DNA from: Candidatus Latescibacterota bacterium
GTDB lineage: Bacteria > JAAXHH01
Length of the DNA: 64,000 bases
Reading direction: 5' to 3'
NCBI GenBank assembly: GCA_022821085.1
Contig: JAJEEG010000006.1
Location: forward strand, 2,191,330-2,255,329
Position numbers and translations under genes: made by a program. Of this stretch, positions 56,485 through 64,000 are shown piece by piece; the stretch's first letter is position 1; the number at the start of each line of letters is the position of its first letter. Below the pieces are notes generated by a model. That model worked only from the letters and a program-made list of their open reading frames with translations. It was not told the DNA's origin and ran no database searches.

Positions 56485-56580
56485 GCGAGATCAGCCGCCC
56501 GGCCGCGACATCAACCGCCTGGTCGCGGCATCCGCGCCTGGCTGCGAGATCAGCCGCCCGGCCGCGACATCAGCGACTGG
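56485..56580. repeat. Tandem array of about five ~20-bp units running into the 3' end of a lipoprotein gene
   Basis: GCGAGATCAGCCGCCCGGCC / GCGACATCAACCGCCTGGTC / GCGGCATCCGCGCCTGGCT / GCGAGATCAGCCGCCCGGCC / GCGACATCAGCGACTGG. Contains a 29-bp perfect direct repeat (56485-56513, 56544-56572). Confidence 0.9.
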
Positions 56581-57484
56581 TGAGGACGATGTCCTGGCGG
56601 GTGGTGCTGGCGGTCGTCACCTCGATGTTTTCCGATGACCAGGTCTCGGTTTCTTCGGTCTGCGGGACGTACAGGGCGTATGATCCGGCCGGCATGAAGA
56701 AAGCGGAGTACCGGCCCGCGTCATTGGAACGGACCGTCACCGAATCCGTCCCGCCGGGCTGAAAAAGGGTAACCGGATAACCGGACAAAAGCACGTCGTC
56801 CCGGAGGACCGCAGGCGTGCCGTTATCGTGCTTGACGGTACCGGAGACCTGGCCCGAACTCGCCAGGTCGACCAGCCGGGCCTCGGGCCGGAACCTGAAA
56901 CCGGTTACGGCGTGGACCAGCCGCGTGTTCCCTTCGAGGGTGATCGATCGCATCGGGTCGAAATCGATGACCGCATCGGCTTTTCGATTTCGCTCGACGA
57001 CTACGGGTGTCGATCCCTGGACGACGATCTCCATGCTGAGCGGTGGCGAGAACACCTCGCTGAACTGCGCACCGTTCGTCAGCGTCACGGTTACGCCGTC
57101 GAGTTTGAGCCGTGCCGCGTCGTATCTGCCTTCAGCCACGGAGAATACATCCAGGATTCGGGTTGCGCTCCCGCCTAGTTCGGCCAGGTCGATCGTGTGC
57201 GGCACGGTGCCGGGGGTTCCGTACTCGCTGTTCGCGGAGGAGCGTACGGCCATCTCGGAGAATTGCACGACGACGGACCCGACGTGTTGCTGGTTCGGTG
57301 ATTGCGCCGCCAGCCGGATCTGCAGTTCGCTGAAGACGCTGGACGTCGGCTTGTCGCATCCGGCGGTCACGATCGCCAGGAACGCCATCGCCAGGAGCGT
57401 GATCACCAGAAGAGGGATCAGTTGGTAATGACAGGTTCCCATTTTCATTTCAAGCACTGAAGAGGTTGAACGGAGCATATACAT
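56570..57484 (-). CDS. Secreted/lipoprotein DUF4382-like protein with C-terminal regulatory-like beta domain
   Basis: LLAMAFLAIVTAGCDK lipobox-like; VVQFSEMAVRS...DLAELGGSATRILDVFSVAEGRYDAARLKLDGVTVTL. Confidence 0.7.
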   Translation of the reverse strand: MYMLRSTSSVLEMKMGTCHYQLIPLLVITLLAMAFLAIVTAGCDKPTSSVFSELQIRLAAQSPNQQHVGSVVVQFSEMAVRSSANSEYGTPGTVPHTIDLAELGGSATRILDVFSVAEGRYDAARLKLDGVTVTLTNGAQFSEVFSPPLSMEIVVQGSTPVVVERNRKADAVIDFDPMRSITLEGNTRLVHAVTGFRFRPEARLVDLASSGQVSGTVKHDNGTPAVLRDDVLLSGYPVTLFQPGGTDSVTVRSNDAGRYSAFFMPAGSYALYVPQTEETETWSSENIEVTTASTTRQDIVLTSR

Positions 57485-57552
57485 TTATATTGCCAACAGT
57501 TGGCCGTATGCTATATATATCGAACGGACGACCTCACAACCGGAGTTTTTCA

Positions 57553-58089
57553 ATGATCGGCGTCAGTCGCAAAATACTCTTTACTTTCGCCGCCCTGCTG
57601 GTCGTGGTGAGCCTCAGTGTTGTGCGCGAATCCCCGGAGGCCGCCCCGAAGCCCCCAGCGGCCGCCCCGAAGCCCGCTCCGGAGCCCGTGATCGACGCAC
57701 CGCCGGACGCGCCGGCCAACGAACCCATCAAAGTAGGCTGGCACCTCCTGGCCAGCCTCGACTACCGTTCCGGCAAGCCGGGCAAGGAGTTGGCGGAACT
57801 CGACGGCAAACTCGTCAAGGTCCCCGGATTCGCGGTACCGCTTGAAGACTGGGCGTCCTCGGTGACGGAGTTCCTCCTCGTTCCCTATGTCGGCGCCTGC
57901 ATCCACACGCCGCCTCCCCCGCCCAATCAGCTCATCTACATCGAGATGGAAAAGGATAAATGGGCCTTTTTAAACGGGTGGAACCCGGTATGGGTCGAAG
58001 GCAAACTCAAGATCGAGATGACCAAGAGCGTGTACGGCTACGTCGGCTTCACCATCACCGGCAAGCGGGTCTATCCGTACGAATACTGA
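57553..58089 (+). CDS. DUF3299-like exported protein
   Basis: Signal peptide; GWHLLASLDYRSGK...LDGKLVKVPGFAVPLEDWASSVTEFLLVPYVGACIHTPPPPPNQLIYIEME. Internal ATG at 57553. Confidence 0.8.
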   Translation: MIGVSRKILFTFAALLVVVSLSVVRESPEAAPKPPAAAPKPAPEPVIDAPPDAPANEPIKVGWHLLASLDYRSGKPGKELAELDGKLVKVPGFAVPLEDWASSVTEFLLVPYVGACIHTPPPPPNQLIYIEMEKDKWAFLNGWNPVWVEGKLKIEMTKSVYGYVGFTITGKRVYPYEY

Positions 58090-58188
58090 GCCGCGATGCG
58101 GACACCTGTATCCACTCAGCGCGCGCACTCGCTTTGACCGGGGACGCGCGATTTTTGTAAAGCTGCGTTTCGCAGGAATAGGTCACAG

Positions 58189-58872
58189 ATGAGCCTCGCC
58201 ATCGACATCCGGAACCTTCGCTACCGCTACGGCGGCGGCCCCTGGGTGCTGGACATCCCCGAGCTTACTCTCGAACGGGGGACGCGCGCGTTCCTGTTCG
58301 GCCCCAGCGGGAGCGGCAAGACGACGCTGCTCGGCGTGCTCGCGGGGGTCCTTGAAGCGAACGAAGGCGAGGTCACGGTGCTGGGCGAGGACCTCGGCTC
58401 GCTTTCAGGCGCGCGGCGGGACGCCTTCCGGGCGGAGCACATCGGCTATGTCTTCCAGATGTTCAACCTCATCCCCTACCTGTCGGTGCTCGACAACATC
58501 ACCCTTCCAGTGCGCATGCACGCGGGGCGCCGGGCCCGGCTGGACGGCGCGGGCGTGAAGGAGTCCGCCGCGCTGCTGGCCGGTCAACTCCACATCGGCG
58601 ATCTACTGAAGAAGCCGGTGACCGAACTCTCGGTAGGCCAGCAACAGCGGGTGGCGGCCTGCCGCGCACTCATCGGGGCGCCGGAGCTCATCGTCGCCGA
58701 TGAGCCGACCTCCTCCCTGGACTTCGACCGCCGCGAGGACTTCCTCGAGCTGCTCTTCCAGGAATGCGAGCGCGCCGGCGCAACACTGGTGTTCGTGAGC
58801 CACGACCGCACCCTGGAGGGCATGTTCTCCCGCACGATCTCGCTCCCCGACGTCAACACGGCGGTGCACTGA
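58189..58872 (+). CDS. ABC transporter ATP-binding protein (LolD/MacB-like)
   Basis: LFGPSGSGKTTLLGVLAG; YVFQMFNLIPYLSVLDN; ELSVGQQQRVAACRALIGAPELIVADEPTSSLD. Confidence 0.93.
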   Translation: MSLAIDIRNLRYRYGGGPWVLDIPELTLERGTRAFLFGPSGSGKTTLLGVLAGVLEANEGEVTVLGEDLGSLSGARRDAFRAEHIGYVFQMFNLIPYLSVLDNITLPVRMHAGRRARLDGAGVKESAALLAGQLHIGDLLKKPVTELSVGQQQRVAACRALIGAPELIVADEPTSSLDFDRREDFLELLFQECERAGATLVFVSHDRTLEGMFSRTISLPDVNTAVH

Positions 58873-60284
58873 TGCTGGTTTTGGACCTCGCGCTCAAGTC
58901 GCTACGTAACCGCGCCTTCAGCACCTCGCTCACGGTGGGCTCCATCGCCCTCAGCGTCGCCCTTCTGATCGGCGTTGAGAACGTGCGCGTAGGCATGCGA
59001 GAGAGCTTCTCCAACACCATCAGCCAGACCGACCTGATCGTGGGTACCAAGGGCGGCACGATCCAGTTGCTGCTGTATTCGGTCTTCGGCATGGGCGCAC
59101 CGACGGAGAACGTTTCGTGGGAGGCCTACCGGCAGTGGGCGGAGCACCCCGCCGTCGCGTGGACCATCCCCTACAGCCTGGGGGACAGCCACAGAGGATT
59201 CCGGGTGATCGGCACGAACGACGACTTCTATCGCCACTACCGCTACCGCGGAGGTCAGGAAATCGCGCTGGCGGAGGGACGGGCGAGCGAGAACCTGTAC
59301 GACGTGACCCTGGGCGCGGACGTGGCATCCGAACTGAATTACACAATGGGCGACGAGATCGCGGTGACGCACGGAATCGGCGAAGTGGGCTTCCTGGTCC
59401 ACGACCACATGCCCTTCACGGTAGTAGGCGTCCTCGCCAAGACGTTCACCCCCGTCGACCGTGCAATCTACGTGACCCTCGAGGGCATGGAGGCCATCCA
59501 TTGGGAGGGCGGTGCGCCGCCGGCCTCGGATGACGGGCACGTCCACGACGAGGAGGCGGAGGCGGCCTCCGTGGATAACGGGCACGTCCACGACGAGGAA
59601 GATGAAGAGGTTGCCGACGACGATGGACACGCGGACGACGACCACGCTCACGAGGTAGAGACGGAGGTGGCTGCCGCGGACGACGGACACGTACACAGCG
59701 AAGCGGATCTCTCGATTGAAGATGTCGAAGTCACCCAGGTGACCTCGTTCTTCGTGGGCACGACCGACCGCCGGGACGTACTCATGCTGCAGCGCGAGAT
59801 CAACGACTTCGAGGACGAGCCGATGATGGCGGTGATCCCCGGTGTCGCCCTGAACGAGATGTGGCGAAGCCTGGGCTACGCCGAGACCGGCCTCCGGCTG
59901 GTGACCATCTTCGTCGTAATGGTGGGGCTGCTGGGCATGCTGGTCTCACTCTACACCTCGCTCGACGAGCGCCGCCGGGAGATGGCGATCCTTCGCGCCG
60001 TCGGTGCCGGACCCAGACGGATCGTCGCCCTGCTGGTGCTCGAGTCGGTGTGCCTGGCCGCGGCGGGGGCGCTCGCCGGACTCGCCCTGGTGTATGTGCT
60101 GCTCTCAGTCGGACAATCCATCGTCGAGGCGCAGGTGGGACTCTTCATCCCAATCCGGCCCCCCGGCTTCGTCGAGCTGCTCTTCATGGGCGCCGTGGTG
60201 ACGGCCGGGTTCCTGATGGGCTTCGTCCCCGCCCTCAAAGCCTACCGCACCGCCCTCCACGACGGGCTGACGGTGCGGGTGTAG
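58872..60284 (+). CDS. ABC transporter permease (FtsX/MacB-like) with His/Asp/Glu-rich extracytoplasmic insert
   Basis: MLVLDLALKSLRNRAFSTSLTVGSIALSVALLIGVENVR ... MVGLLGMLVSLYTSLDERRREMAILRAVGAGPRRIVALLVLESV. Insert DDGHVHDEEAEAASVDNGHVHDEEDEEVADDDGHADDDHAHE. ATG overlaps the preceding stop. Confidence 0.9.
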   Translation: MLVLDLALKSLRNRAFSTSLTVGSIALSVALLIGVENVRVGMRESFSNTISQTDLIVGTKGGTIQLLLYSVFGMGAPTENVSWEAYRQWAEHPAVAWTIPYSLGDSHRGFRVIGTNDDFYRHYRYRGGQEIALAEGRASENLYDVTLGADVASELNYTMGDEIAVTHGIGEVGFLVHDHMPFTVVGVLAKTFTPVDRAIYVTLEGMEAIHWEGGAPPASDDGHVHDEEAEAASVDNGHVHDEEDEEVADDDGHADDDHAHEVETEVAAADDGHVHSEADLSIEDVEVTQVTSFFVGTTDRRDVLMLQREINDFEDEPMMAVIPGVALNEMWRSLGYAETGLRLVTIFVVMVGLLGMLVSLYTSLDERRREMAILRAVGAGPRRIVALLVLESVCLAAAGALAGLALVYVLLSVGQSIVEAQVGLFIPIRPPGFVELLFMGAVVTAGFLMGFVPALKAYRTALHDGLTVRV

Positions 60285-60383
60285 GGCGCTCCAGGGTCGA
60301 CTTCGGGTGAACCGAACTGTCCAAACGGTCCGGTGAATTACATTGACACCCAGCGCGGCGTCAGCCTATATTTTCAGCTTGTC

Positions 60384-60471
60384 GGGTGGGGTGTCTGAGT
60401 GGCCGAAAGAGACGGTCTTGAAAACCGTTGTACCTTTGCAGGTACCGTGGGTTCGAATCCCACCCCCACCG
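60384..60471 (+). tRNA. tRNA-Ser (anticodon UGA)
   Basis: Acceptor GGTGGGG/CCCCACC; anticodon stem ACGGT-CTTGAAA-ACCGT; long variable arm; GGTTCGAATCC T-loop. Confidence 0.95.
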
Positions 60472-60494
60472 TCCAGCGATACGGAAATCTCTTG

Positions 60495-60582
60495 GGAGAG
60501 GTGCGAGAGTGGCTGAATCGGATCGCCTGCTAAGCGATTGTGGGTCAAAAACCTACCGAGGGTTCGAATCCCTCCCTCTCCG
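60495..60582 (+). tRNA. tRNA-Ser (anticodon GCU)
   Basis: Acceptor GGAGAGG/CCTCTCC; anticodon stem ATCGC-CTGCTAA-GCGAT; long variable arm; GGTTCGAATCC. Confidence 0.95.
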
Positions 60583-60694
60583 TTCGTAGTCAAGCCGCTG
60601 TTCTTCTTCGACCGAATGGCGGCCGCTACCGGGTTCCCGACCGAACAGGTAGTCCCGGGAGCCTCTTCCACGTAATGCCACCTGGAGCACCATT

Positions 60695-61150
60695 ATGAGA
60701 TACCAGCTGAAGCGTATCGACACTTGGTCGGCGGTCAAGATTACCTTTCTCATTGCCGGCGTGCTGGGGTTTGTGGTCGGCGCTCTGTACGCCGTGCTGA
60801 TCACGCTCATGGCCAGTTTCATGGGCATGGTGGGGATGTCCGAAGGCATGCCCGACGAGATGGGTTATATCGTGGGGGCCACGGGATTCATCGCGGTCGT
60901 GGCCTGGATCGTGCTGACTGTCCTGTACGCCGTGCTCGGTGCCCTGGTGGTCGCGTTGGGCACCTGGCTGTACAATCTGCTGGCCGGCGCCATGGGCGGA
61001 GTGACCATGACCCTGGAGACCGAGACTTCCGTCTTGCCAGCAACAGCGACCGCACCGGTGGACGTCGCACCTGCTGCCACGCCACCCGCCTCCGATGCCT
61101 CGACCCCGGCGGCAGACGCCGGCGGCCAAGATCCCCACCAGGCATCCTGA
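60695..61150 (+). CDS. Small membrane protein, DUF3566-like
   Basis: RYQLKRIDTWSAVKITFLIAGVLGFVVGALYAVLI plus a second TM; Ala/Pro-rich C-terminus. Confidence 0.6.
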   Translation: MRYQLKRIDTWSAVKITFLIAGVLGFVVGALYAVLITLMASFMGMVGMSEGMPDEMGYIVGATGFIAVVAWIVLTVLYAVLGALVVALGTWLYNLLAGAMGGVTMTLETETSVLPATATAPVDVAPAATPPASDASTPAADAGGQDPHQAS

Positions 61151-61156
61151 CGACCC

Positions 61157-62641
61157 ATGTCCCGGCCCGTACGCGTTCGCTTCGCCCCCAGTCCCACCGG
61201 GTTGCTCCACATCGGCAGCGCCCACACGGGCCTGTTCAACTGGCTCTTCGCCCGCAGGGAGAAGGGCCGTTTCCTCCTGCGCATCGAAGACACCGACACC
61301 GCCCGCTCCCGTCCGGAGTGGGTCGATGCCATATTCGAGGTGCTGGAGTGGATGGGCATGGACTGGGACGAAAAGGTAGTCTATCAGTCCCAGCGGTTCG
61401 ACCGGCATGTCGCCAGGGCCCGTGCCCTGGTCGATAGCGGCCAAGCCTACCGGTGCTACTATCTGCCCGAAGAGCTCGAAGCGAAAAAGAAGGAAGCCCT
61501 CGCGGAGGGCCGGTACTGGCGGAACGACCGCCGGTACGCGGACCTCACGGATGCCGAGGCCGAAGCCCTCGAGGCCGAGGGCCGCAAGCCGGTCATCCGG
61601 CTCAAGATCCCCGAAGGGAAAACCGTATTCCAGGACCGGATCCTGGGTGAGATCGCGGTAGAGAACGAGACCATCGATGATTTCGTCATTGTACGGTCCA
61701 ACGGCACGCCCCTGTACCACCTGGCCGTGGTGTCCGACGACGTGGACATGAACGTGACTCACGTCATCCGCGGCATCGACCACGTCACCAACACCACCAA
61801 ACATATTCACCTGTTCCAGGCCCTGGGCGCCGAGCTGCCCGAGTTCGCCCATCTGCCCAGCATCCTGGGGGAGGACAAGAAGAAGCTGTCGAAGCGTCAC
61901 GGCGCCGTGTCCGTCTCCGAGTACCGCGACGCCGGCTACCTGCCCGACGCCGTGGTCAACTTCCTCTCGCTGCTCGGTTGGCAGACGGGCGACGACCAGG
62001 AGTTCTTCACCCGCGCCGAGCTCATGGAGCGGTTCTCCCTGGACCAAGTCCACAAGCGGGACACCGTCTTCGACCTGCGCAAATTCGAGTGGCTCAACGG
62101 CCAGCACATCATGGCCCTGTCCAACGAGGAACTGTGGACGCTGGCGAAGCCGTTTCTGATGCGCGCCGGCCTGATCGAGGACGGACTGCCAGGCGGACAG
62201 GACGTAGACCACGACTACGCGATGGAAGTCGTCGGCCTGCTGCGGGAACGGTGCCGCACGCTGGCGGACTTCGCGGTACAGGGCAGGTTCTTCTTCACGG
62301 ACGACTTCGACTACAATCCCAAGGCCGTCCGGAAGCACTGGTCGAAAGAACCGGATGCCGTGGCGGTGCGTATCGGATGGCTTCGTGATGAATTTACCGC
62401 GCTAGCATCATTCGACACGGAGGCGGTGGAGGAGGTCGTCCGGAACCTGTCGGATCGGGAAGGATTGAAGGCGGCCCAGTTCATCCATCCCTGCCGCGTG
62501 GCGCTGACCGGAGAAATGGCCGGACCGTCCCTGTTCCATTTGATCGTCGTCCTGGGGAAAGAGGCGTGTGTCGACCGTCTGGAAAAGGCACTGGTGCGCC
62601 TGCCGGACGTTGTCGAGCAGTCGGCGGTGAGCGAGGGCTGA
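61157..62641 (+). CDS. gltX: Glutamyl-tRNA synthetase
   Basis: VRVRFAPSPTGLLHIGSAHTGLFNWLFAR; EDKKKLSKRHGAVSV. Confidence 0.97.
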   Translation: MSRPVRVRFAPSPTGLLHIGSAHTGLFNWLFARREKGRFLLRIEDTDTARSRPEWVDAIFEVLEWMGMDWDEKVVYQSQRFDRHVARARALVDSGQAYRCYYLPEELEAKKKEALAEGRYWRNDRRYADLTDAEAEALEAEGRKPVIRLKIPEGKTVFQDRILGEIAVENETIDDFVIVRSNGTPLYHLAVVSDDVDMNVTHVIRGIDHVTNTTKHIHLFQALGAELPEFAHLPSILGEDKKKLSKRHGAVSVSEYRDAGYLPDAVVNFLSLLGWQTGDDQEFFTRAELMERFSLDQVHKRDTVFDLRKFEWLNGQHIMALSNEELWTLAKPFLMRAGLIEDGLPGGQDVDHDYAMEVVGLLRERCRTLADFAVQGRFFFTDDFDYNPKAVRKHWSKEPDAVAVRIGWLRDEFTALASFDTEAVEEVVRNLSDREGLKAAQFIHPCRVALTGEMAGPSLFHLIVVLGKEACVDRLEKALVRLPDVVEQSAVSEG

Positions 62642-62683
62642 GTGAGTTGTAATCATGATGTATCGAAGTGAAAGGAAAGAACG

Positions 62684-63142
62684 ATGACCAAGTCCAATGC
62701 CACTGAAAAACTCACCTACTCGATTACCATAAACGCTTCACGGGAACGGGTCTGGCATGCCCTGTTCGATGACGAACCGTTCAGGAAGTGGTCGAGTGTT
62801 TTCGCCGAGGGATCTCACTTCGTGGGTGACTGGAGCGAGGGCAGCGAGATACGGTTCCTGACAAAGGACAATGACGGCATGGTCAGCATGATTGACGAGA
62901 ACCGCCCGCATGCATTCATGTCGATCCGCCATATCGGATACATCCGGCAGGGCGTGGAGGACACGGAAAGCGACGAGGTGAAGTCGTGGACGCCGGCCTT
63001 TGAGAACTACACGCTGAAGGACTCCGGCGGGGGTACCCATTTGACCGTGGAAACGGACACGTTTAACGATTTCGTGGAGTATTTCAACGAAACGTGGCCC
63101 AAGGCGCTGTTGGTGGTCAAGGAAGTCGCCGAGGCGGAATGA
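62684..63142 (+). CDS. SRPBCC/AHSA1-like protein
   Basis: YSITINASRERVWHALFDDEPFRKWSSVFAEGSHFVGDWSEGSEIRFLTKD. Confidence 0.85.
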   Translation: MTKSNATEKLTYSITINASRERVWHALFDDEPFRKWSSVFAEGSHFVGDWSEGSEIRFLTKDNDGMVSMIDENRPHAFMSIRHIGYIRQGVEDTESDEVKSWTPAFENYTLKDSGGGTHLTVETDTFNDFVEYFNETWPKALLVVKEVAEAE

Positions 63143-63189
63143 TCGGGTCGTGCGGAACCCAACAACTCCGCCTGCACGCGAAGTGCTGG

Positions 63190-63660
63190 TCAAAGGTACT
63201 TCATCAAGCCAACGATCAGTGCGGACATGCTGATCATACAGACCAGCATCTTGTTGACGGCGCTGCCGATCTGCTTCTCCAGGTCCGACTTCATCGCAGC
63301 CATCTCGGCTCTCAAAACAACCAAGTCTTCCTTCGTGGCAAATCGCTCCAGGTCTTCCTTGGTCGCGAACCGATTCAGATCTTCCTTTGTGGCGAATTTC
63401 TCCAGGTAAGCCTTCGTTGCAAACCGCTCCATTTTCGCACTTAGCGAATCCAGACGGGAATTAAGCCGCTCCAGGTCTTCCTTCGTCGCGAAACGCTCAA
63501 AGTCTCTTTTCGTCGCGAATTCCGCCAGATCTGTCTTCGTCACAAGGTCGTTCCGGCTCCACGTCATCGCCTTGACGATGGCTTCCGCCTGCCTCGTCTC
63601 GATGCCCGCGGCTTCGAATTCGCGGACCGTGGCGTGGGTATCAATGGGATAATAGGACAC
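63190..63660 (-). CDS. DUF1640/CCDC90-like head-stalk-anchor coiled-coil protein with nine-residue repeats
   Basis: Head FDTHA-like IDTHATVREFEAAGIETRQAEAIVKAM; stalk (FATKxxLxx)n; C-terminal TM. Confidence 0.85.
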   Translation of the reverse strand: MSYYPIDTHATVREFEAAGIETRQAEAIVKAMTWSRNDLVTKTDLAEFATKRDFERFATKEDLERLNSRLDSLSAKMERFATKAYLEKFATKEDLNRFATKEDLERFATKEDLVVLRAEMAAMKSDLEKQIGSAVNKMLVCMISMSALIVGLMKYL

Positions 63661-63776
63661 GGCGTCACCTGCATCTGGTGAATGTGGTAAATCGGACTGT
63701 TTACGGATTAGTCAGATTTCATCGTAGCCATCTCGGCATCTTTTTTTATTAATCGTGACTGCTGTGTTCGATCAAT

Positions 63777-63818
63777 CCCCAGGCCCTGATCCCCAGGCCC
63801 TGATCCCCAATCCCTAAT
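63777..63818. repeat. 14-bp tandem repeat, three copies, overlapping the stop codon of the MFS-like gene
   Basis: CCCCAGGCCCTGAT x2 followed by diverged CCCCAATCCCTAAT containing the reverse-strand stop (63814-63816). Confidence 0.9.
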
Positions 63819-64000
63819 CCCGCTTCCGGTACCACCGGTATTCGACGATCATTCCCGCGATCAGTACGATGCAGCACAGCACGTAGGGCATGCGCAGTCC
63901 GATGAGCTGCGCCAGCAGACCCCCGACCAGGGGTCCAGATACCATGCCCATGCCGACGATCATCTCGTTGCGTGCGCCTTTTTCCCCTTTGCGTTCCTCC
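63814..64000 (-). CDS. C-terminus of a membrane transporter, probably MFS (truncated by window edge)
   Basis: Reverse-strand frame EERKGEKGARNEMIVGMGMVSGPLVGGLLAQLIGLRMPYVLCCIVLIAGMIVEYRWYRKRD*; not in the supplied ORF track. Confidence 0.7.
   Translation of the reverse strand, partial: EERKGEKGARNEMIVGMGMVSGPLVGGLLAQLIGLRMPYVLCCIVLIAGMIVEYRWYRKRD

Noticed and set aside
56485-56580. Possible CRISPR array
   Set aside because: Units are contiguous ~20-bp repeats without spacers.
60366-60671. Reverse-strand 101-aa ORF (…GGGIRTHGTCKGTTVFKTVSFGHSDTPP…)
   Set aside because: Antisense translation of the two tRNA-Ser genes; the GIRTHG/GIRTLGRF-type peptides are a familiar annotation artefact.

Overview
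GC-rich bacterial chromosomal window with about 50 supportable protein-coding genes, two tRNA-Ser genes and three visibly AT-richer accessory stretches (about 0.3-3.0 kb, 33.5-42.0 kb and 50.0-51.0 kb). The core content includes gatB/gatA, pssA/psd, an HtrA-like protease, glnA followed by a half-length glnE, an ECF sigma/anti-sigma/Spy-like/MFP/RND/RND operon, gltX, several phytanoyl-CoA dioxygenase-type enzymes and sugar/amide catabolism genes. The most interesting accessory loci are: (i) a two-gene candidate defence module of a 1543-aa sacsin-like GHKL ATPase with a C-terminal HNH-like zinc motif, followed by a 1002-aa SNF2/RapA-like helicase (33.6-41.2 kb); (ii) an ASCH protein followed by a PIN-GNAT-PUA/EVE-like fusion next to the start of a type I R-M hsdM gene cut by the window edge; (iii) a corrinoid methyltransferase operon containing an internally duplicated 212-aa protein of unknown function; (iv) an ABC/FtsX permease with a His/Asp/Glu-rich extracytoplasmic insert next to a DUF3299-like protein; and (v) a recurrent pattern of short tandem duplications sitting on or just after stop codons of otherwise unrelated genes. 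Family names come from reading protein motifs by eye; no database search was run. The taxon is uncertain.
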